Assembly (NCBI GenBank): GCA_038496675.1
Contig: CM076658.1
Coordinates: 7,807,237 to 7,871,236, forward strand
Length of the DNA stretch: 64,000 nt
Reading direction: 5' to 3'
Source: Rachycentron canadum
Lineage: Eukaryota; Chordata; Actinopteri; Carangiformes; Rachycentridae
Below, in pieces: positions 59,307 through 64,000 of this stretch (its first letter is position 1; the number at the start of each line of letters is the position of its first letter). The notes beneath the pieces are model-generated. The model did no database searches. It saw only the letters and a list, made by a program, of their open reading frames with translations, and was not told where the DNA came from. The translations under genes and the position numbers were made by a program.

Positions 59307-61824
59307 ATGTTTTATATAAAATGCAGACTGAGGTGGTTAAATGTATAAAAGTACATTAACTTATAATGTCAAGGTACTTTTTGAATATTTCCACTTCATT
59401 CCACTTAGTACTTCTATTCTATTTTATAAATCTTTTTTTTTTTTTTCACAAGCTCTGTAATATATAAAGTTTAACTATAGATTGAACTGCCCAGTTGGTG
59501 TATGCATACACATATACGTTATATGTTATGTTATATATAAGTTACAATTAGTAATTTTTATTTTCATACTTAAACATTTTGCTGATAACTGCAGGACTTT
59601 TGTAGCATCATAAATCTATATTGTAGTTTTGATACTTTTTACTTAAGTATACTTTTTACTTAAGATTTAAATAATTTTTTCACGACTGCTCGCACAAAGA
59701 GAGTGTGACTCTCTGAGTCACTGATGTCTTGGCTTCTCCCACTATGCTGGTAGGCCAGGTGTTTAGTTGGCCCCGGATAATCTGACGAGAAGATTAGCCT
59801 CAGTGTGTATGGATTATAGGATCACCTGGGGCCATGACAGTTTCTAAGAGTATATAGCAGTAATTATCCTGTGTCACACACTGAAATCTGAATGTGTAAT
59901 TTAATGCTTGGACACATCACTGGCCTGGTGAAATAATAGTGAACAATATGTCATTGTACAGCAAAAAAGAAACTGCATCCTGCTGCACCCTTTTTTGTTA
60001 TGTTTTTAGTAAAAGCATTGTTCCAAAATTTTCGAATATATTTGGTGTGGCTTGGTGAGGTAAGTGAGTATGTTGGTGGCCAACAATGGCGTCATTTAAT
60101 TTTTAGTGAATTTTAGAAAATCAAAATCTCTGTTAATCGTGCAGGAGGGTGTGTTTGCTTTAGGGCTCATCATGTTTAATGTTAAGTGGCTCTGCACTTA
60201 CCCAGTTTAGACTATTCACCAGCATGAAGTCAGTGTCACATCAGCGCAGAAAAATGGAAAACACTAAGTGAGGGCGGAAATCATTACTGCTTGCTGACAT
60301 GTAATGTTTTCATTCTGGAGCTTAATTTGATTATAGGAGTAAGGAACAGATGAGGGGTTCCAACAGAGAAGGTTGTTCTTGACCAGGTGGGCTGATGTTT
60401 GCCTGTGTGAGAAAAGCATCTGCTTCCAGCTTCAGACCTCTGCTCAAATAGCTGCTGCCAATTTGCTGGGTGCGTAATGTATGACAACACAATTTCTGTG
60501 CAACCACTGGAAAAAAGGGAAAACTAATTCAACCCTTATTTGGAGTCAACATTTGCATTACTGCATACTGTTTGGGTTCCCACAGACCTGCTTTCAGTAT
60601 TATTAGGTTTCTGATTGGTGAAAACACAATCCCACTATCTGTTCTTCTCAGGATCAAAAACACTTTTATTATTCTACCACTTCTTGATTTGTATTTCCTT
60701 ATAGACAGTTCAACAGAGAAACTCCATTTCCACTTTGAAATCTTCAGCTCTATTAGGACATTATCGGAATTATTCAGTTTTTTTTTTTATATATTCCATA
60801 CTTAGTAAACTATTGTGCGTTTTTCTGGTATTTTTCCAATTACAATGAATAGAAAGACTGTTTAAAGTTCAATTTTCAACAACCTTTTGTGGTAGAAACT
60901 CCATTCTAAAGTCAAAATGTTCAGAAGCTTTCCTAAATTGTTGTTTCAACTTTGAAATCTTATTCATTCGTTTTACACAGTGACTGTTCAAGTTTAATTA
61001 ATGTTTCTGAAGATTTCTCATACTTTTACATTAGTGTCTATGTGGTTGAACGTTTAAAGCTAGACTGAGTGACATAGGAGGCAGAATGGGGAGAAACTGT
61101 TAATTAAATAATTTTTCTTTAACTCGTCCTCACAGACACAAATTTCACACTACGCACATCATTATTCGTCAGATCACAAATTTGACATATTCATTTAATG
61201 TGGTGATCCAAACATGGTGACTTACAGAATTTGAACAACGTGCGACCATTCAACTGCTCTTTAATGCATTAATGTAACTGCGTGCAAACCATTTTTAGGC
61301 TTGTCGCAAACTAATTACTCTAAGCTGTCACAAATTAAAAATAACACTTGTCCTTATTTGAAATGTATGGAAAATTTAATTGTTTTAGGTACACTTAAAT
61401 AAAAACATTCATATTTATTTGTCTTTGAATAACACACATCTGTTGTCAATCTGTTTATAAAAATGAATGTTTTCCATTCAAACAAAACTATTCATATCGT
61501 CAAGAATTATCAAGTGCAAGATCCAAACAACAACAATCTCTTATAAAATTTTAGCACCAATACAGATACAATCAAGGACGTAAGTGCAATTCAACTGTAC
61601 CTTCTCTGAGCTGTACAGCTGGGTGCTCAGTCCATTAACTTTTGGGCTCAACTTCTTTCCATCAAGCTCCATCAGGACTCAAAGGTGAAGTGCAGTCATT
61701 TTAGGTTGAGTCTGTATATGAACATGAAGAACATGACAAAAGCTGCCACAGCTGAGGGCAACTTGTTCAGGACCTCTGTTCATTCAATAACTATCCCAGT
61801 GTCTTTGGGTGGATGAAGAGGATC

Positions 61825-61893
61825 CTATTCCACGGTGATAAAGATTGCCACAGTTGCCTGCTCCAGTTCCTCAGTCTGATTTTTCTGCATATC
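61825..61893 (-). other. candidate terminal coding exon on the minus strand
   Basis: On the - strand a strong pyrimidine tract and acceptor (tttttgttttcag) end at 61894. The exon then reads DMQKNQTEELEQATVAIFIT, VE and a TAG codon at 61825-61827. A - strand AATAAA (TTTATT on +) lies near 61415, fitting a 3'UTR of about 0.4 kb. No upstream exon was found and the peptide is not recognised, so this could be chance. Confidence 0.25.
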
Positions 61894-62811
61894 CTGAAAA
61901 CAAAAAAAAAGAGAGGACAACTTGAAGAATGCACAGCAGAGAGATCTCCACCAAGATTCAACAGTCTCCCCAAGCTGCTGTTAAATGCACATTCAACATT
62001 GTACTGCATAGAAACAAAAGTTCTTGGTTTGGCCTGATGGTGATTGTACATTTAAAGAAAAAACCCAACCCTTTTTTAAGAATTCACATTTCTTATTCTT
62101 GTGCCCAAGAAAGGCTTGGTCAATGTTTGTGAACGTGTGGCACTCTCTGCCTAAGTCTGAGACCATTGGAAGAACCTCAAAATGTGTGATTTCATCCCAG
62201 TTTATTCTCTAATGATGAATGGCACAATGGTGCTGCTATAAAATAAAAGGCCATAAAATGTTTGTGTAATTTCTAACACAAAGATAGTTTTGAATCTTAA
62301 ACTTAATATCCAATTTATGGATATGAATGGATGAGACCTGTAATACTCATCTTTTGTAGATTATGAGGCTATCAAGATCATTTATTTACCCCACTGGTAC
62401 ATATATATATATATATGATTCTCTGGAGGATATCTGATGTGTCCTTTAGCACAGGAAAAACGTGACATTCAAGCCTTTTATTTAGTAATATTTATGAATG
62501 TTGTGTAATTGCTTATTTATTACTTTGTGCACAGCTGCTCTGGTCTTTTACATGTACTTTTTGCTGCAGCCCATAAACCTTTAACTCTCCTTCACTAGCA
62601 GCTAAAATGTATAGATTAAGTTTCACTTGCAGCTTGTTCTGGACTTTACTTTGCGTGTGCGTCCATAAAAATGTGATATTTAAATGAGTGAATTCAGGAA
62701 ACAGCAGTCATATAATCAGATTTTGTGTCTGCATTAACGGGAAGGTTTTTATCGGGAAAATAGCGGGGAAATTAACAAAAGCCTTTCTGGCCCACCACCA
62801 GAACTGGTAAT

Positions 62812-62884
62812 GGGCCGAGTCTGGCACCTACTTCAAGCTGATTGACTTGCGCTTCAGCCGGATCTCTCGGCCCAGACTCGGCCC
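62812..62884. repeat. short GC-rich inverted repeat (dispersed-repeat-like)
   Basis: GGGCCGAGTCTGG (62812-62824) and CCAGACTCGGCCC (62872-62884) are perfect 13-bp reverse complements around a 47-nt spacer. The surrounding text (GCTTCAGCCGGATCTCTCGG) resembles a repeat family I have seen in fish genomes. The name is unknown to me. Confidence 0.5.
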
Positions 62885-63094
62885 AGAGCCGGTGCCAGAA
62901 TAATATGAATAACAACCGAATTGGATAAGTAAACTGGGAAAGAAACAAACGCAGAAGCTTTTTCACGCCTGAGACAAGGTTGGACGTCTAGCGAACAAGA
63001 AAACAAGAAACGCTCCAAGATTCAGCTATCTGCGTTTTTATGAACCGCCCACATACGGGTCCTGAGCAGAAAACGCGCCATCACTGCTTTAAAT

Positions 63095-63513
63095 ATCATC
63101 ACAAAGCCCATGATGGCCGCAGAGCACAGGTGTGGCTACAGGTGAAACAAACCCGGACCAGAGGTGAGCGCAGGTCCGACAACTTCAAATGCGCATCATT
63201 TAAGTTAGGCTAAATGTCTTTGTTTCATGTATAATGGGATGGTTTTGGGACTAAGAAGCTATTTTTTTTATGCAGTCTTCTCAAAAAACTCCAACTATTG
63301 TTCGCGTTTTAAACGTCACAATCTGATAGTTGTGGTTGAACAAATTTTAAGCAAAAATAATTGTTTCCTAACATTGTATTGTAAGGGGCTGCTCAAGATG
63401 TCCATGTTTGCTTTGCAGTGGAAAATCATTTTATTTAGTAGAATTACATATTTTCATAGGGATGAAGGAATCCACCTCAGGCCTGAATGTTACCCCACAA
63501 CCAGCAAGAAATG
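63095..63513 (+). other. possible first exons of a further + strand gene
   Basis: A good donor (CCAGAG|GTGAGC at 63163/63164) follows a locally CpG-containing stretch. An exon-like segment 63460-63513 has the acceptor ttttcatag and the donor ATG|GTAAGT. It opens with an ATG (63462) in fair context and reads MKESTSGLNVTPQPARN before the splice. No protein family is recognised and the rest would lie outside the window. Confidence 0.25.
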
Positions 63514-64000
63514 GTAAGTCATGTGCATGACTGTACCCAAAAATGATGTTGTTGTGCTTGTAAAGTGATGTTCACAGATAATTCAGAAATTTGTAATTGT
63601 AAATGAATTGCGAACCTGTAAAATCTGCGTTAGAAATTCAGTAAATTGGGGTAGTGAGATAGGGGAGTAAGTCGCCTCCCCTGATGGCCCACTGGGGTTA
63701 GCTCACATAGCATATTTGATATTTTTGAGGTGAGATCCTATATCATAAATGGCTGTTTAAGTCATATTATGTATGAGTGTTGACATTTAAATGGCTTTAT
63801 CATTTAAATTTGAAAATAAGTCATAGAGTAGATGAACCCCCCCCCTTTGTTCTAATGGTGTTTGGGCAGAGGTCCAGCAGTTCTGGTCTTAGCTGAGGTT
63901 GGTTCTACAGTGAAATGTGCTGTCATGTAGCAGGCGTTGCCTTATGGGTTCCAGAGCCTCCATAGCTGGTATGTATGTAGACATGATTTGTGTGCAGGCA

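Larger units (their letters stand above)
59307..64000. other. largely featureless 3' region
   Basis: Apart from the weak exon candidates at 61825-61893 and 63095-63513 and the short inverted repeat near 62812, I see no supported genes. The DNA is AT-rich. A short (TA)n run lies near 62399-62416. Confidence 0.45.

Noticed and set aside
1..64000. CRISPR arrays, operons, prokaryotic terminators, tRNA or rRNA genes
   Set aside because: The window is intron-rich vertebrate DNA. No such arrays were seen and no tRNA cloverleaf or rRNA segment was recognised.

Overview
The window is vertebrate nuclear DNA, almost certainly from a teleost fish (percomorph-like). Genes are split into many short exons with canonical GT-AG boundaries, (GT)n microsatellites are abundant, and several dispersed repeats have sequences I recognise as typical of fish genomes. 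The protein-coding genes I can name all lie on the + strand and were assembled exon by exon from splice sites, phase continuity and remembered family sequences. No database search was run.

Layout: (1) 1-5990 holds the 3' end of bcor: the last ankyrin-repeat exons, the acidic linker, the C-terminal PUFD domain and the 3'UTR. (2) 5991-9880 is intergenic, with a hAT-like inverted-repeat relic. (3) 9880-15312 is atp6ap2, the (pro)renin receptor and V-ATPase accessory protein, in nine coding exons with a CRE in its promoter. (4) 15313-18350 is a gap holding repeat debris, a LINE coding relic and an unrecognised spliced transcription unit that has its own TATA and CCAAT boxes. (5) 18350-34664 is a complete senp7-type SUMO protease gene: 22 coding exons, about 1074 residues, with an intact His/Asp/Cys triad. 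(6) 36800-59306 is complete impg2, interphotoreceptor matrix proteoglycan 2: 21 coding exons, about 1173 residues, with two SEA domains, EGF modules, one membrane span and a conserved cytoplasmic tail. (7) 59307-64000 is mostly featureless, with weak hints of a terminal exon on the - strand and of a new + strand gene starting near 63.1-63.5 kb.

The four genes are not one functional pathway. They are two old neighbour pairs placed side by side: bcor-atp6ap2 (human Xp11.4) and senp7-impg2 (human 3q12.3). BCOR is a Polycomb PRC1.1 corepressor, ATP6AP2 serves V-ATPase assembly and acidification, SENP7 trims poly-SUMO chains, and IMPG2 is a retinal matrix proteoglycan.

I found no convincing undescribed system. 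The items most worth checking are: the orphan transcript between atp6ap2 and senp7, whose only exon-1 ATG is followed at once by an in-frame TGA; an out-of-register alternative last exon in bcor; a GC-AG intron and an 18-bp coding minisatellite in senp7; the acidic rather than mucin-like central exon of impg2, with a candidate glycosaminoglycan site; and a pair of adjacent perfect hairpins inside an old MITE copy.
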